Assembly (NCBI RefSeq): GCF_031885415.1
Contig: NZ_CP116871.1
Span: 1,240,001 to 1,304,000 of the forward strand
Length of the DNA stretch: 64,000 nucleotides
DNA from: Microbacterium forte
Lineage (GTDB): Bacteria; Actinomycetota; Actinomycetes; Actinomycetales; Microbacteriaceae
Direction of reading: 5' to 3'
The notes beneath the pieces were generated by a model that saw nothing but the letters and a program-made list of their open reading frames with translations, was not told the origin of the DNA and searched no databases. The translations under genes and the position numbers were made by a program. Positions 41,019 to 52,239 of the stretch are shown here, piece after piece (within the stretch, counting starts at the first letter, position 1; the number at the start of each line of letters is the position of its first letter).

Positions 41019-41067
41019 GCAGCGAGGAAGTCACCGCGAATTCACCCTCGCATGACACGATGACGGG

Positions 41068-42294
41068 ATGCCCCTCGCACGCCGCCTGAGACTCGGCGAC
41101 GCCGTCGCCATCGGACTCGGTTCGATGATCGGTGCGGGCGTGTTCTCGGTGTGGGCGCCCGCGATGGGCGTCGCCGGCAGCGGCATCCTGATCGCCCTGG
41201 GGATCGCCGCGATCGTCGCCTACTGCAACGCCACCGCGTCGGCGCAGCTCGCCGCAGCGCACCCCGTTGCCGGCGGCACCTATGCGTACGCCAGAGCAGA
41301 GATCGGTCCGTGGTGGGGTTTCGTGGCCGGCTGGAGCTTCGTGATCGGCAAGATCGCGAGCTGCGCCGCGATGGCCATGACCTTCGCCGCCTACGCGGCG
41401 CCCGAGGGCTGGCAGGTGCCGGTGGCCGTGGCCGCAGTCGTCGCGCTCGCAGCCGTCAACTGCTTCGGCGTCACGCGAACCGCGCTCGTCACCCGGGTGC
41501 TCGTCGCGTGCTCCCTGCTGGGGCTCGCGCTCGTCGTCGCGACCGGACTCGGCGGATCGTCTACGGCGACCCCCGCCCCTCTTCCCGATGCCAGCGCGTA
41601 CGGCGTGCTGCAGGGCGCAGGACTGCTCTTCTTCGCGTTCGCAGGGTACGCGCGCATCGCGACCATGGGCGAGGAGGTCGTCGACCCTGCCCGGACGATC
41701 CCGCGCGCCATCGCCCTCGCGCTGGGCGGTGCGGTCGTCGTCTACACGCTCGTCGCGATCACGGTCGTCCTCGTCCTCGGTGGCGACGCGGCGACGAGCA
41801 CGACGCCTCTGTCCGACGTCGCAGCGGCCACCGGGTGGCAGGCTCTCACCCCGGTCATCCGCATCGCGGCGGCGGCGGCCTCGCTCGGCGCTCTGCTCGC
41901 GCTGCTCACCGGCATCGGGCGGACGACCCTGGCCATGGCCCGCGAGCAGGACCTGCCGCGGTTCCTCGCGAAGGTCGACGAGCGCTGGCAGGTGCCGCGT
42001 CGTGCCGAGATCACGATCGCGCTGATCATCGTCGGGATCGTGGTCGTCGCCGACCTTCGCGACGCGATCGGGTTCTCCTCGTTCGGGGTGCTGCTGTACT
42101 ACCTCATCGCGAATGCCGCGGCGTTCCGACAGCAGGCGGCTGCCCGCCGCTATCCCCGCGCGTTGCAGGTCATCGGAGTTCTGGGCTGCCTGCTGCTCGT
42201 GAACACGCTGCCCGTCGTGGCCTCGGCGATCGGAACCGCGGTCGTGCTCGTCGGAGTGCTCTATCGGATGACTCGCCTCAGACTGTCGCGGTGA
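41068..42294 (+). CDS. APC-superfamily amino acid permease
   Basis: A 408-residue membrane transporter with about eleven or twelve helices. The APC start GDAVAIGLGSMIGAGVFSVWAPA and GGTYAYARAEIGPWWGFVAGW are visible, then FAFAGYARIATMGEEVVDP of TM6. The substrate is unknown. CACGAT lies 6 nt before the ATG. It is shorter than most APC members because the C-terminus is trimmed. Its stop abuts the AraC stop with no gap. Confidence 0.9.
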   Translation: MPLARRLRLGDAVAIGLGSMIGAGVFSVWAPAMGVAGSGILIALGIAAIVAYCNATASAQLAAAHPVAGGTYAYARAEIGPWWGFVAGWSFVIGKIASCAAMAMTFAAYAAPEGWQVPVAVAAVVALAAVNCFGVTRTALVTRVLVACSLLGLALVVATGLGGSSTATPAPLPDASAYGVLQGAGLLFFAFAGYARIATMGEEVVDPARTIPRAIALALGGAVVVYTLVAITVVLVLGGDAATSTTPLSDVAAATGWQALTPVIRIAAAAASLGALLALLTGIGRTTLAMAREQDLPRFLAKVDERWQVPRRAEITIALIIVGIVVVADLRDAIGFSSFGVLLYYLIANAAAFRQQAAARRYPRALQVIGVLGCLLLVNTLPVVASAIGTAVVLVGVLYRMTRLRLSR

Positions 42295-43098
42295 TCACAT
42301 GCGCGCATTCTCGTCCGGGGACTGCTCGGACGATCCTGCGCGATACGTGCGAGGGGCCATGCCGAGGATGCTGCGGAAGTCACGTGTGAGGTGCGCGTGA
42401 TCGGCGTATCCGAGGTCTGCCGCGAGGACCGACAGCTCGATCCCCGGATCGAGGCGCAGCCGCTCGGCGGCCTCCTGAAGGCGACGCCGGCGGATCATCG
42501 CCGCCGGTGAGACGCCCACGTGTCGGTGGGCCATCCGCTGCAGTGTGCGCACCGAGACGGCCAGACGCATCGCCGCCTCTTCGACGCTGCCGGCGGCATC
42601 ATCACCCATGAGCACGTCGACGAGCGCGTTCGCGTGCCGTGCGGGATCGTCGACAGCCCCGACCCGGCGCACGAGCCAGTCGGAGAAGACCGCGACGGCG
42701 CGTTCGCGGCGCCCCTCCCCTGTGCTCATGGCGGCACCGATCGCATCCGCCAGGTCAGGCGCGTCGATGATCGTCTCGGTGTCGACGAGCGCAGCCGGGT
42801 CGTCGACGAGCGCTGCCACAGCCGCTGGCCGCAACAGCGCGCCGACCGCCCAGCTGGTTCCGCGCAGGTCGCGATGCGACGCCCGCGTCGTCGCGCCCGA
42901 CAGAGTGACCGCGCCCTGCTCGACCACGAGATTGAGCGCCGGGTAGCCGACGATCTCCTGCCGCGATGACCGGCCGGGCTCTGTCGACCACTCCGGGATC
43001 CAGAACCACACGGCGAGATCCCGCGCGCCCGCCGCGGGCGGCAGCCGATGGAACTCGGGCAGCCGGGCCGGGTAGAGCACTCCACGCGTCGGACGCAT
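42295..43098 (-). CDS. AraC-family transcriptional regulator
   Basis: A 267-residue regulator. The C-terminal AraC DNA-binding domain is clear (AAMRLAVSVRTLQRMAHRHVGVSPAAMIRRRRLQ region near residue 185, ADLGYADHAHLTRDFRSILG). The N-terminal half resembles the DUF6597 or similar ligand domain but is not assigned firmly. Convergent with and abutting the permease gene, and divergent from the VOC gene (136 nt between starts). Confidence 0.9.
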   Translation of the reverse strand: MRPTRGVLYPARLPEFHRLPPAAGARDLAVWFWIPEWSTEPGRSSRQEIVGYPALNLVVEQGAVTLSGATTRASHRDLRGTSWAVGALLRPAAVAALVDDPAALVDTETIIDAPDLADAIGAAMSTGEGRRERAVAVFSDWLVRRVGAVDDPARHANALVDVLMGDDAAGSVEEAAMRLAVSVRTLQRMAHRHVGVSPAAMIRRRRLQEAAERLRLDPGIELSVLAADLGYADHAHLTRDFRSILGMAPRTYRAGSSEQSPDENARM

Positions 43099-43234
43099 GT
43101 CTATTCGTCGCTCGGGAGGTATTCGACATCCATGTCTTCGACCCTACGACCCTCGCGCCACGCGCAGAGGACGCGCCCCGCAGTCTGTCGTCGATGTTCA
43201 AGCGCACACCCCGAGGGCTCCGTACCGTGAACGC

Positions 43235-43759
43235 ATGACCACCGAGAACACGACCGGCGTGACCGGCGAACACACCACCGACGGCCGCCCGCACAGCGCG
43301 ACCTCGCTCACTCCGTTCCTCGCGATCGCCGGAGCCAGAGAGGCGATCGACTTCTACCGAGACGTCTTCGGCGCCCGCGTCGTCGACGTCACGGAGTTCG
43401 GGGGCGTCGTCGCCCACGCCGATCTCGACTTCGGCCTCGGTCGCCTGCAACTGGGCGAACCGAGCCCCGAGTATCACCTGGTTCCCGCGCCGTCGGGTGA
43501 CGACGACTGCTACTCGATGGGTCTCTACGTCTCGGACGTCGACGCCGTGGTCGAGCGGGCGGTCGCCGCGGGAGCGACCGTGCGCGAAGCTCCGTCTGCC
43601 TTCGTCTCGGGCGACCGATTCGCGAGCATCCGCGACCCCTTCGGCGTGAGGTGGTCGGTGATGACCCGCGTCGAAGACCTCTCGGACGACGAGAGCGCGC
43701 GTCGCGTCGCCGACTGGGCCGCGTCGTTCAGCGCGGCACCGTCTGACGACGCGAGCTGA
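43235..43759 (+). CDS. VOC-superfamily protein (PhnB/glyoxalase-like)
   Basis: A 174-residue VOC protein with paired beta-alpha-beta-beta-beta modules: TPFLAIAGAREAIDFYRDVFGARVV near residue 25, and VSDVDAVVERAVAAGATV with DRFASIRDPFGVRWSV later. Function is unknown (an antibiotic-resistance-like or dioxygenase-like fold is possible). The ATG is 6 nt after TACCGT (43223-43228), which fixes the start. Its 3' end overlaps the convergent SGNH gene by 32 nt. Confidence 0.87.
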   Translation: MTTENTTGVTGEHTTDGRPHSATSLTPFLAIAGAREAIDFYRDVFGARVVDVTEFGGVVAHADLDFGLGRLQLGEPSPEYHLVPAPSGDDDCYSMGLYVSDVDAVVERAVAAGATVREAPSAFVSGDRFASIRDPFGVRWSVMTRVEDLSDDESARRVADWAASFSAAPSDDAS

Positions 43760-44540
43760 GAGCCGCCTCTGCCGCGAGGCACGCGGCAGGGAGCAGCACC
43801 TCGGCCGTGCGCCGGTAGCCGAGCGGGCTCGGATGGAAGCGATCCAGGCTGAACATGGCATCGGGATCGTCGAAGAACATCGGGCCCACGGCTCGGCGGA
43901 GATCGACGGGCCGCGCCCCCGCCGAGCGTGCGGTCTCGGCCTGCGCTTCGGCCAGCCTGCGCGACACGCTCGAGATCAGCCTCCGCAGCGGCTGTGGCAC
44001 GGGGCGCAGAGCGCCGAGGTCGGGGCATGTGCCGACGACGACCTCGGTGCCCTGGCGGCGCAGGTGCAGGATCGTGTCGCGTAAGTGCTGTGTGGAGACG
44101 GCGATCGGGAGGCGGTGGGTGACGTCATTGCCTCCGACCACGATCACAGCCACGTGCGGTGCGTAGCCATCGGGCAGACCCGCGAGCTGAGCGGCGAGAT
44201 CGGGCGACTCCGCACCGACGACCGCGGCGGTGCGCAGGCGCACGGGCCGCCGCATCCGCCGTGCCATTCCTTTCGCGAGCCGTCCGCCGAGCGTCTCCTT
44301 GCGGCGCTCGGCGCCGAGACCCGCCGCCACCGAGTCGCCCAGCACGAGAAGCTGCACAGGATCGCCGTCGAGCGCACGGCGCCAGACGCGATCAGCATCG
44401 ATCGACTGCTCGCCGAGCGGTTTGCCGATGCGCCGACGCGCGATCGCCGCCTGACGCGTGAGCACGAACCGGATGCCGACGGCGGCCGAGACCGACGCGG
44501 CACCGATCGCGGCGAAGGCGACGAAGTACTGTCGGCTCAT
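43728..44540 (-). CDS. SGNH/GDSL hydrolase, membrane-anchored
   Basis: A 270-residue protein with an N-terminal membrane helix (about residues 6-27) and an SGNH esterase domain: block I LLVLGDSVAAGLG near residue 63, block III VIVVGGNDVTH, and block V DRFHPSPLGY with catalytic Asp and His. It probably acts on a lipid or polysaccharide ester at the cell surface. It overlaps the VOC gene at its 3' end. Confidence 0.9.
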   Translation of the reverse strand: MSRQYFVAFAAIGAASVSAAVGIRFVLTRQAAIARRRIGKPLGEQSIDADRVWRRALDGDPVQLLVLGDSVAAGLGAERRKETLGGRLAKGMARRMRRPVRLRTAAVVGAESPDLAAQLAGLPDGYAPHVAVIVVGGNDVTHRLPIAVSTQHLRDTILHLRRQGTEVVVGTCPDLGALRPVPQPLRRLISSVSRRLAEAQAETARSAGARPVDLRRAVGPMFFDDPDAMFSLDRFHPSPLGYRRTAEVLLPAACLAAEAALSSRRQTVPR

Positions 44541-44591
44541 GCCCTGATTCGATCCGACCCGCGTGAACGCCGAGTGAACGGCATCCGCAGT

Positions 44592-44675
44592 GTCCGTCTG
44601 CAGGACCGGGGCACGTCCGCAGGACGAAACCAGCGGTCTGCCCCTGCATCCCGTGCGGTCTTCCTGCAGACGGAC
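44592..44675. repeat. 14-bp inverted repeat with nested stem, hisS/SGNH gap
   Basis: GTCCGTCTGCAGGA (44592-44605) is the exact complement of 44662-44675, and GGGGCA/TGCCCC (44608-44613, 44639-44644) nests inside. The 181-nt gap 44541-44721 holds this and no gene. On the minus strand it lies just after hisS, so it may terminate hisS, but the 56-nt span between arms is long for that. Confidence 0.45.
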
Positions 44676-44721
44676 CCAGAGTTCGAACGCCGTGCCCGGA
44701 ATGCGAAGGAGGAGCCGCGCC

Positions 44722-45999
44722 TCAGGCCAGCGGCTTGAGCTCCAGCTCGGCGGCGCCCGCCGAGACGGTCGCGAACTCGGTGTATCCGTCGGCGGCCGAG
44801 CGCTCGAGCAGTGCCTTCACGTTCTTCGTGCGCCGTTCGAGCCTGACCCTGGCCCCGGATGCCACGAGCCCCGCCTTGTGCGTGACGAGCTCGGCGACCG
44901 GCACGTCGGCGTCGTGGATGAGCACGACGGCGCGTTCGCCGGCATCCGCTCCCGCCGTCACGAGATCGACGAGCCTCTCGAAGCCGAGGGAGAAGCCCAC
45001 GGCCGGGACCTGCTGACCGAGGAACCGCCCGATCATACCGTCATAGCGGCCGCCGCCGCCGAGCGAGTACGACACAGACGGATGCGCGAGCTCGAAGATC
45101 GTGCCGGTGTAGTAGCCCATGCCGCGCACGAGGAACGGGTCGAAGACCAGCGGGATGTCGGTCGCGCCTCGCCCCGCGGCGACGGCCTCGCCGATGCCGA
45201 CGAGGTGTCCGACGATCTCCTCCGGAGCGTTCTCGGGGAGCGCCTTGCGGATCTGCCGCTCACCGAACGGGTTGTACTCCATGGTCTGCGGACGAAGGAG
45301 GAACGCCTCGAACGCGTCGACGGCCGCTGCTGCCGAGCCGCGCTCGCGCAGTTCGGCGGCGACGCCGTCCGGACCGATCTTGTCGAGCTTGTCGATCGTG
45401 ATCAGAACGCCGGGGCGCTCGTCGCCGGTGAAGCCGAAGCTGTCGAGCATCCAGTCGAGCGCACGTCGATCATTGATGCGAACGGTCGCTCCTTCGAGGC
45501 CCAGCGCGTCGACCGCGTCGAGCGAGGCGACCATGAGCTCGGCCTCTGCGCGTGAGGAGTCGTCGCCGATGATGTCGATGTCGCACTGCACGAACTGGCG
45601 GTAGCGGCCCTTCTGGGGACGCTCGGCGCGCCAGACCGGCCCGATCTGGATGGCGCGGAACACACCGGGAAGCTGCCCGCGGTTGCTCGCATAGAAGCGC
45701 GCGAGGGGAACCGTGAGGTCGTAGCGCAGACCCAGGTCTGCCAACGCGCTCTGATCGCCGGCGGCGTCACGGATCGCCTCCGCGTCGAGGCCGCGTCGCA
45801 GCACGTTGTATGCGAGCTTCTCGTTGTCTCCGCCGATGCCGGCGTGCAGTCGCGAGTACTCCTCGAGCGCGGGGGTCTCGATCTCGTCGAAGCCATGCGA
45901 GCGGTATCGATCGCGGATGACGGCGAGGACGCGCTCGCGGCGGGCCTTGTCGGCGGGGAGGATGTCGCGCATTCCGCGCGGCGGGTTCACAGTAGCCAC
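44722..45999 (-). CDS. hisS: histidine-tRNA ligase
   Basis: A 425-residue class II synthetase that charges tRNA-His. Class II motif 2 is in FRAIQIGPVWRAERPQ, followed by RYRQFVQCDIDI; the HisA motif LGGGGRYDGMIGRF and the C-terminal anticodon domain (AVVLIHDADVPVAELVTHK) are present. The GTG start has GGAGGC before it. The mazG gene lies 38 nt upstream on the same strand, and nhaA further up. Confidence 0.97.
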   Translation of the reverse strand: MATVNPPRGMRDILPADKARRERVLAVIRDRYRSHGFDEIETPALEEYSRLHAGIGGDNEKLAYNVLRRGLDAEAIRDAAGDQSALADLGLRYDLTVPLARFYASNRGQLPGVFRAIQIGPVWRAERPQKGRYRQFVQCDIDIIGDDSSRAEAELMVASLDAVDALGLEGATVRINDRRALDWMLDSFGFTGDERPGVLITIDKLDKIGPDGVAAELRERGSAAAAVDAFEAFLLRPQTMEYNPFGERQIRKALPENAPEEIVGHLVGIGEAVAAGRGATDIPLVFDPFLVRGMGYYTGTIFELAHPSVSYSLGGGGRYDGMIGRFLGQQVPAVGFSLGFERLVDLVTAGADAGERAVVLIHDADVPVAELVTHKAGLVASGARVRLERRTKNVKALLERSAADGYTEFATVSAGAAELELKPLA

Positions 46000-46037
46000 G
46001 CCTCCATCTTTCCAGGTCGGCGGGGCGGCCTGCGGCC

Positions 46038-46718
46038 TCAGGCCCCCGATTCCGCCTCGCGGACCTCGGCCTCGACCGCTCTGAGCCGTTCTCGCAGTGC
46101 CCGTTCCGCATCCCAGCCCTCGGCACGGGCGACCGCGACGAGAGCGAGCAGAGCGTCGCCCAGCTCGGTCTCCGAGGACGGCCTCGCGTCACCTGACGCC
46201 GCATCCGCCCCGGCGACGACACCGGCCCCCGCCGCGCGACCGACGATCTTCTGCGCCAGAGCGAGCGCCGGCATCCCACGCGGGATCCCGTCGAGGACGC
46301 TCCGTCTCGTGCGCTTCTCCGCCGCCTTCGCGGCGTTCCAGTGCACGAGGACCTCTTCGGGCGTCGTCGCGACCTCTCCGGCGAAGACATGAGGATGCCG
46401 CCGCACCATCTTCTCGGTCAGCGTGGCGGCCACATCGTCGATGTCGAACGGGTCGTCCGCATCCTGCGCAGCGATCGCGGAGTGGAACAGCACCTGCCAG
46501 AGCAGGTCGCCGAGTTCTTCGCGCAGATCGTCTCTCGTGCCGTTCTCGACGGCGTCGATCACCTCGTGCGACTCCTCGATGAGGTACGGCACGAGATCGC
46601 GGTGGGTGATCTGCTGCGACCAGACGCAGCGCTCTCGCACCTCGCGCATCGTCTCGGCGGCGGCGCGCAGCGGGTCGCGGTGCGACTCTGCGCTCACTGG
46701 CCCTTCCTCGGACATCAC
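46038..46718 (-). CDS. mazG: MazG nucleoside triphosphate pyrophosphohydrolase
   Basis: A 226-residue MazG protein that hydrolyses (d)NTPs to monophosphates and PPi, limiting misincorporation. The EExxE...ExxD-type site is visible: PYLIEESHEVIDAVEN and LREELGDLLWQVLFHS near residue 65. It is a single MazG domain plus C-terminal extension; an insert DAASGDARPSSE looks low-complexity. The first two codons are GTG ATG, so either may start. It lies 31 nt from nhaA and 38 nt from hisS. Confidence 0.93.
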   Translation of the reverse strand: MMSEEGPVSAESHRDPLRAAAETMREVRERCVWSQQITHRDLVPYLIEESHEVIDAVENGTRDDLREELGDLLWQVLFHSAIAAQDADDPFDIDDVAATLTEKMVRRHPHVFAGEVATTPEEVLVHWNAAKAAEKRTRRSVLDGIPRGMPALALAQKIVGRAAGAGVVAGADAASGDARPSSETELGDALLALVAVARAEGWDAERALRERLRAVEAEVREAESGA

Positions 46719-46749
46719 CGTGCCTGCTTTCTTCGTCCCTGTCTCGTGA

Positions 46750-47919
46750 TCACGATGTCACGACGCCCTGGCGTCGGTACGCGCGTGCACGCAGCGAGAC
46801 GATGATCCCCGACAGCACGAGCGCCACGAGCGAGCCGACGAGCACGCCCAGGATCGCCTGGTCGCGGATGCCCGCATCGGTCGCGAAGGCGAGGTTCGCC
46901 AGCAGCAGCAGCGAGACGGTGAAGCCGATTCCGCCGAGTGCGCCGGCGGCGACGATGTCGGCGAACGGCAGGGCGGGCGCCGCGCCCCGGGGGCGGATCC
47001 GCATCGCCAGCCACCCGAACAGGGAGATGCCGATGATCTTGCCGACGGGCAGTGCGACGGCGATTCCCCAGAAGGCGGGCGACAGTTCTGTCGGCGAGAG
47101 CGCGGGGATCACCACGAAGGCGGCGACGAACGCGAAGATCGGCAGGATCGCGCCGTTCACCGTCGGCTCGAGAGCGTGTCGGGTGCGTGCGGCGGGAACG
47201 GGCGACATCACGAGCCCGAGCATCACGCCCGCGATCGTGGCATGGATCCCCGAGGACGCCACCAGGCCCCAGGCGACGATGCCGACCACGACCATCGCGA
47301 CGGCGACCGCCGGATGCCCCTTGGCATGCAGCAGCCTGCTGAGCAGCCAGAAGGCGACGACGGCGGCGACGGCGAGCGCGAGGAAGAGCCACTGCACATC
47401 GTGCGCGAACAGCACGGCGATGAAGATGATGCCGATGATGTCGTCGAGGATCGCCAGCGCGAGCAGGAACACCCGGACGTTCGACGGAAGCCCCCGGCCG
47501 AACATGGCGAGGACGCCGAGCGCGAAGGCGATGTCGGTCGCGGTCGGGATGGGCCAACCGGTCACGGTCGCCGAGTCGCCCGCGATGAGGAGATAGACCG
47601 CGATCGGCACCAGCACACCACCAGCGGCGGCGATGGCCGGCTGCACGGCCTTGCTCGGCGAGTCGAGCTCACCGTGGGTCAGCTCATGCCGCAGCTCGAT
47701 CGCCACGACGAGGAAGAACACCGCGAGCAGCCCGTCGGACACCCAGTGCTCGACCGAGAGGTCGAGGACGGTGCCGGGGATCGCGATATGGAAGTCGAGG
47801 ACTGCGGCGAGCGCATCGTGCGAAGGGAGGTTCGCCAGCAGGATGCCCAGTCCTGCCGCGACGAGCAGGAGGACAGCGGGGAACTGCTGACCACGGAGGG
47901 GGTTCGCGGAGATGCGCAT
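46750..47919 (-). CDS. nhaA: Na+/H+ antiporter NhaA
   Basis: A 389-residue NhaA antiporter with about twelve helices. The transport-site Asp pair is in LALAILDDIIGII, with the N-terminal VFFLVVAIELRHELTHGEL nearby. It exchanges Na+ (or Li+) for H+ for pH and salt homeostasis. The ATG at 47919 is chosen because TACCAT lies 7 nt upstream; an ATG at 47928 in the same frame is within that box. It is divergent from ppc. Confidence 0.94.
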   Translation of the reverse strand: MRISANPLRGQQFPAVLLLVAAGLGILLANLPSHDALAAVLDFHIAIPGTVLDLSVEHWVSDGLLAVFFLVVAIELRHELTHGELDSPSKAVQPAIAAAGGVLVPIAVYLLIAGDSATVTGWPIPTATDIAFALGVLAMFGRGLPSNVRVFLLALAILDDIIGIIFIAVLFAHDVQWLFLALAVAAVVAFWLLSRLLHAKGHPAVAVAMVVVGIVAWGLVASSGIHATIAGVMLGLVMSPVPAARTRHALEPTVNGAILPIFAFVAAFVVIPALSPTELSPAFWGIAVALPVGKIIGISLFGWLAMRIRPRGAAPALPFADIVAAGALGGIGFTVSLLLLANLAFATDAGIRDQAILGVLVGSLVALVLSGIIVSLRARAYRRQGVVTS

Positions 47920-48005
47920 CGCCCCCATGGTAGTTGCGGCTGCCTCGCGCGTCTCACATCGTCATGCGTTCAGAGCACGGCCCCGAGCCGGGATACTCTC
48001 GAACG

Positions 48006-50693
48006 GTGACCCCCGAACACGCCTTCCCCGAGCCCACTGACACCTCGGCCATCCGCATCATCGGCCGTTTCGAAGCAGGCCGCGGCATTCCTGATGCCAT
48101 GCGCACCGATGTGAGAATGCTCGGCGCCCTTCTCGGCCAGGTTCTGCGCGAGTCGGGTGGTGACGACCTCTTCGAGGACGTGGAGCGACTGCGACTGGCG
48201 ACGATCCAGGCCTATGACGAGGAGACGTCCGACGCCTTCGACCGCGCTGCGGCGATCGCCGAGTCGTTCACGATCGCACGCGCCGACGAGGTCGCCCGCG
48301 CGTTCACCTGCTACTTCCACCTCGTCAATCTCGCCGAGGAGCACCAGCGCGTGCGGGTTCTGCGCGAGCGCGCCGGCCAGCCCGGTCGCGAGGATGCGGC
48401 AGACACGGTCGCCACCGCGTACGCGCGCCTGAAGACCGAGGTCGGCGATGACGAGGCTCGCCGTCGTCTCGAGGGCCTGCGCTTCCACCCGGTGTTCACC
48501 GCCCACCCGACCGAGGCGCGCCGTCGCGCCGTGTCGTCGAGCATCCGCCGCCTCTCCGATCTGCTCACGCAGCACGACGCGGCGAGCGAGGGCGGGTCCG
48601 AGGAGCACCGCGCCCGGCGTCGGATGCTGGAGGAGATCGACACCCTCTGGCGCACGGCACCGCTGCGAGCCGAGAAGCCGTCGCCGACCGACGAGGTGCG
48701 CACGGTCATGGGCGTGTTCGACGAGACGCTCTTCACCACCGTGCCGCACGTGTATCGCCGCATCGACGACGCACTGCGCGGTGACGACTCCGGCTCGAGC
48801 GCACCGGTCGTCCCGGCCTTCGTGCGCATCGGCTCCTGGGTCGGCGGCGACCGCGACGGCAACCCGTTCGTGACGGCATCCGTGACCCGAGAGGCGTCGC
48901 AGATCGCCTCCGACCATGTGCTGCGCGGTCTCGAGCGCGCGCTCGAGCGCATCGGCCGCACGCTCACCCTCAGCGCCGAGGACACTCCCCCGAGTGACGC
49001 CGTCTCGGCGCTCTGGGATTCGTTCGCGGCCGCCGAGCCGCGGGTCGCGCACGAACTGGCCGCCCGCTCCCCCGGCGAGCCCCACCGACGGGTGCTGCTC
49101 GCCCTGGCACATCGCGTCGCTGCCACCAGGCACGGCGACGAGGAGGGGTATGCCCGCCCGGAGGAGCTGCTCGAAGACCTTCGCGTGGTGCAGTCGTCGC
49201 TGTCGGATGCGGGTGCGAAGCGCCACGCCTTCGGAGGCGTGCAGCACCTGATCTGGCAGGTGGAGACGTACGGCTTCCACCTCACCGAGCTCGAGGTGCG
49301 CCAGCACTCGCAGGTGCACGCGAAGGCCCTCGCAGAGCTCGAGAGCGGCGAGGCGATCAGCACGCAGACCGAAGAGGTGCTCGAGGTCTTCCGCGCGATC
49401 GCCGAGATCCAGCGCGACCGCGGACTCCGTGCCGCCGGTCGTTACGTCGTGTCGTTCACGCAGGCCGCTTCCGACCTCGCGAACGTCCACAGGCTCGCGG
49501 CGCATGCGCTCGGCGACGATGCGCCCGTGCTCGACGTCGTGCCCCTGTTCGAGACCTTCGCCGACCTCCAGGCGGCTCCCGGCATCCTCGCCGAGGCGGT
49601 GACCTTCCCCGAGTTCCAGGCTCGCCTCGCAGCGACCGGGAACCGACTCGAGGTCATGCTCGGCTACTCGGACTCGTCGAAGGACGTCGGCCCGGTCGCC
49701 GCCAACCTCGCGCTGTACGAGGCGCAGGAGAAGATCGCGCAGTGGGCACAGGAGTCGGACATCAAGCTGACGCTGTTCCACGGACGCGGCGGCGCCCTCG
49801 GACGCGGCGGCGGACCGGCCAACTCGGCGATCCTCGCGCAGCCGCCGCACTCGGTCGACGGGCGCTTCAAGCTGACCGAGCAGGGCGAGGTCATCTTCGC
49901 CCGTTACGGCGAGCCTGCCATCGCCATGCGGCACATCGACCAGGTCGCCGCGGCGACCCTGCTCGCGTCCTCGCCGAGCGTCGAGAAGCACACGAGCGAC
50001 GCCGCGGCGCGTTTCTCCGACATCGCCGCCGTCATGGACGCCTCGTCACGCGAGCGGTTCTTCTCGCTCGTGAAGGCCGAGGGCTTCGCTCCCTGGTTCG
50101 CCACGGTGACTCCTCTGGAGGAGATCGGTCTGCTCGCCCTGGGCTCGCGTCCTGCCCGGCGGGGGCTGTCGGTCGAGTCGCTCGAAGACCTGCGTGCCAT
50201 CCCGTGGGTGTTCGCCTGGACCCAGGCCCGCATCAACCTGGCCGGCTGGTTCGGCCTCGGCACGGCTCTCGCCGCCGTCGGCGACGAGGCACGACTCATC
50301 GAGGCCTACCGCGATTGGCCGCTGCTGCGCACCATGATCGACAACGTCGCCATGAGCCTCGCGAAGACCGACGAGCGCATCGCCCGCCAGTACCTCGCAC
50401 TCGGTGACCGCGACGATCTCGCCCAGCTCGTGCTGGACGAGCTCGCGCTCACCCGCGAATGGGTCATCCGCCTCACCGGTGGCGTCGGGCTGCTCGAGAA
50501 CAAGCCGATCCTGCAGCGCGCGGTGCAGTTGCGCACGCCATACGTCGACGCGCTGTCGCTGCTGCAGCTGCGCGCACTGCGCGCCCTGCGCGACCCCGGT
50601 GAGGCGACCGGATCCGGAGCCGACGACGAGCAGAAGCGCCTGCTGCTGCTCTCGGTCAGCGGCGTCGCGGCCGGTCTGCAGAACACCGGGTGA
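48006..50693 (+). CDS. ppc: phosphoenolpyruvate carboxylase
   Basis: An 895-residue PEPC that carboxylates PEP with bicarbonate to oxaloacetate, refilling the TCA cycle. The catalytic motifs are present: VFTAHPTEARRRAV with the active His near residue 165, GYSDSSKDVG, and the loop FHGRGGALGRGGGP; it ends in the family-invariant QNTG. The GTG start is 6 nt after TACTCT (47994-47999), so a longer in-frame reading from 47934 is rejected. Confidence 0.97.
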   Translation: MTPEHAFPEPTDTSAIRIIGRFEAGRGIPDAMRTDVRMLGALLGQVLRESGGDDLFEDVERLRLATIQAYDEETSDAFDRAAAIAESFTIARADEVARAFTCYFHLVNLAEEHQRVRVLRERAGQPGREDAADTVATAYARLKTEVGDDEARRRLEGLRFHPVFTAHPTEARRRAVSSSIRRLSDLLTQHDAASEGGSEEHRARRRMLEEIDTLWRTAPLRAEKPSPTDEVRTVMGVFDETLFTTVPHVYRRIDDALRGDDSGSSAPVVPAFVRIGSWVGGDRDGNPFVTASVTREASQIASDHVLRGLERALERIGRTLTLSAEDTPPSDAVSALWDSFAAAEPRVAHELAARSPGEPHRRVLLALAHRVAATRHGDEEGYARPEELLEDLRVVQSSLSDAGAKRHAFGGVQHLIWQVETYGFHLTELEVRQHSQVHAKALAELESGEAISTQTEEVLEVFRAIAEIQRDRGLRAAGRYVVSFTQAASDLANVHRLAAHALGDDAPVLDVVPLFETFADLQAAPGILAEAVTFPEFQARLAATGNRLEVMLGYSDSSKDVGPVAANLALYEAQEKIAQWAQESDIKLTLFHGRGGALGRGGGPANSAILAQPPHSVDGRFKLTEQGEVIFARYGEPAIAMRHIDQVAAATLLASSPSVEKHTSDAAARFSDIAAVMDASSRERFFSLVKAEGFAPWFATVTPLEEIGLLALGSRPARRGLSVESLEDLRAIPWVFAWTQARINLAGWFGLGTALAAVGDEARLIEAYRDWPLLRTMIDNVAMSLAKTDERIARQYLALGDRDDLAQLVLDELALTREWVIRLTGGVGLLENKPILQRAVQLRTPYVDALSLLQLRALRALRDPGEATGSGADDEQKRLLLLSVSGVAAGLQNTG

Positions 50694-50757
50694 TCCACGC
50701 CCGTCGCGCCTGAGCGAGCGCATGCCTGTGCGAAGGTCCTCACATCTGCGTGCCCGC

Positions 50758-50763
50758 TAGAGT
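50758..50763 (+). promoter_or_regulatory. -10 box for gdhA
   Basis: TAGAGT lies about 80 nt before the gdhA GTG in the 150-nt ppc-gdhA gap. This gives a leader of roughly 75 nt, unlike the leaderless neighbours. No terminator is obvious after ppc, so read-through is possible. Confidence 0.4.
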
Positions 50764-50765
50764 GA

Positions 50766-52214
<1,449 letters not shown>

Positions 52215-52239
52215 GCCCACTCGCGTCCCGCACACAGGT

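Noticed and set aside
47970..49991. 673-codon open frame opposite ppc
   Set aside because: Shadow of ppc; the forward frame contains every PEPC motif.
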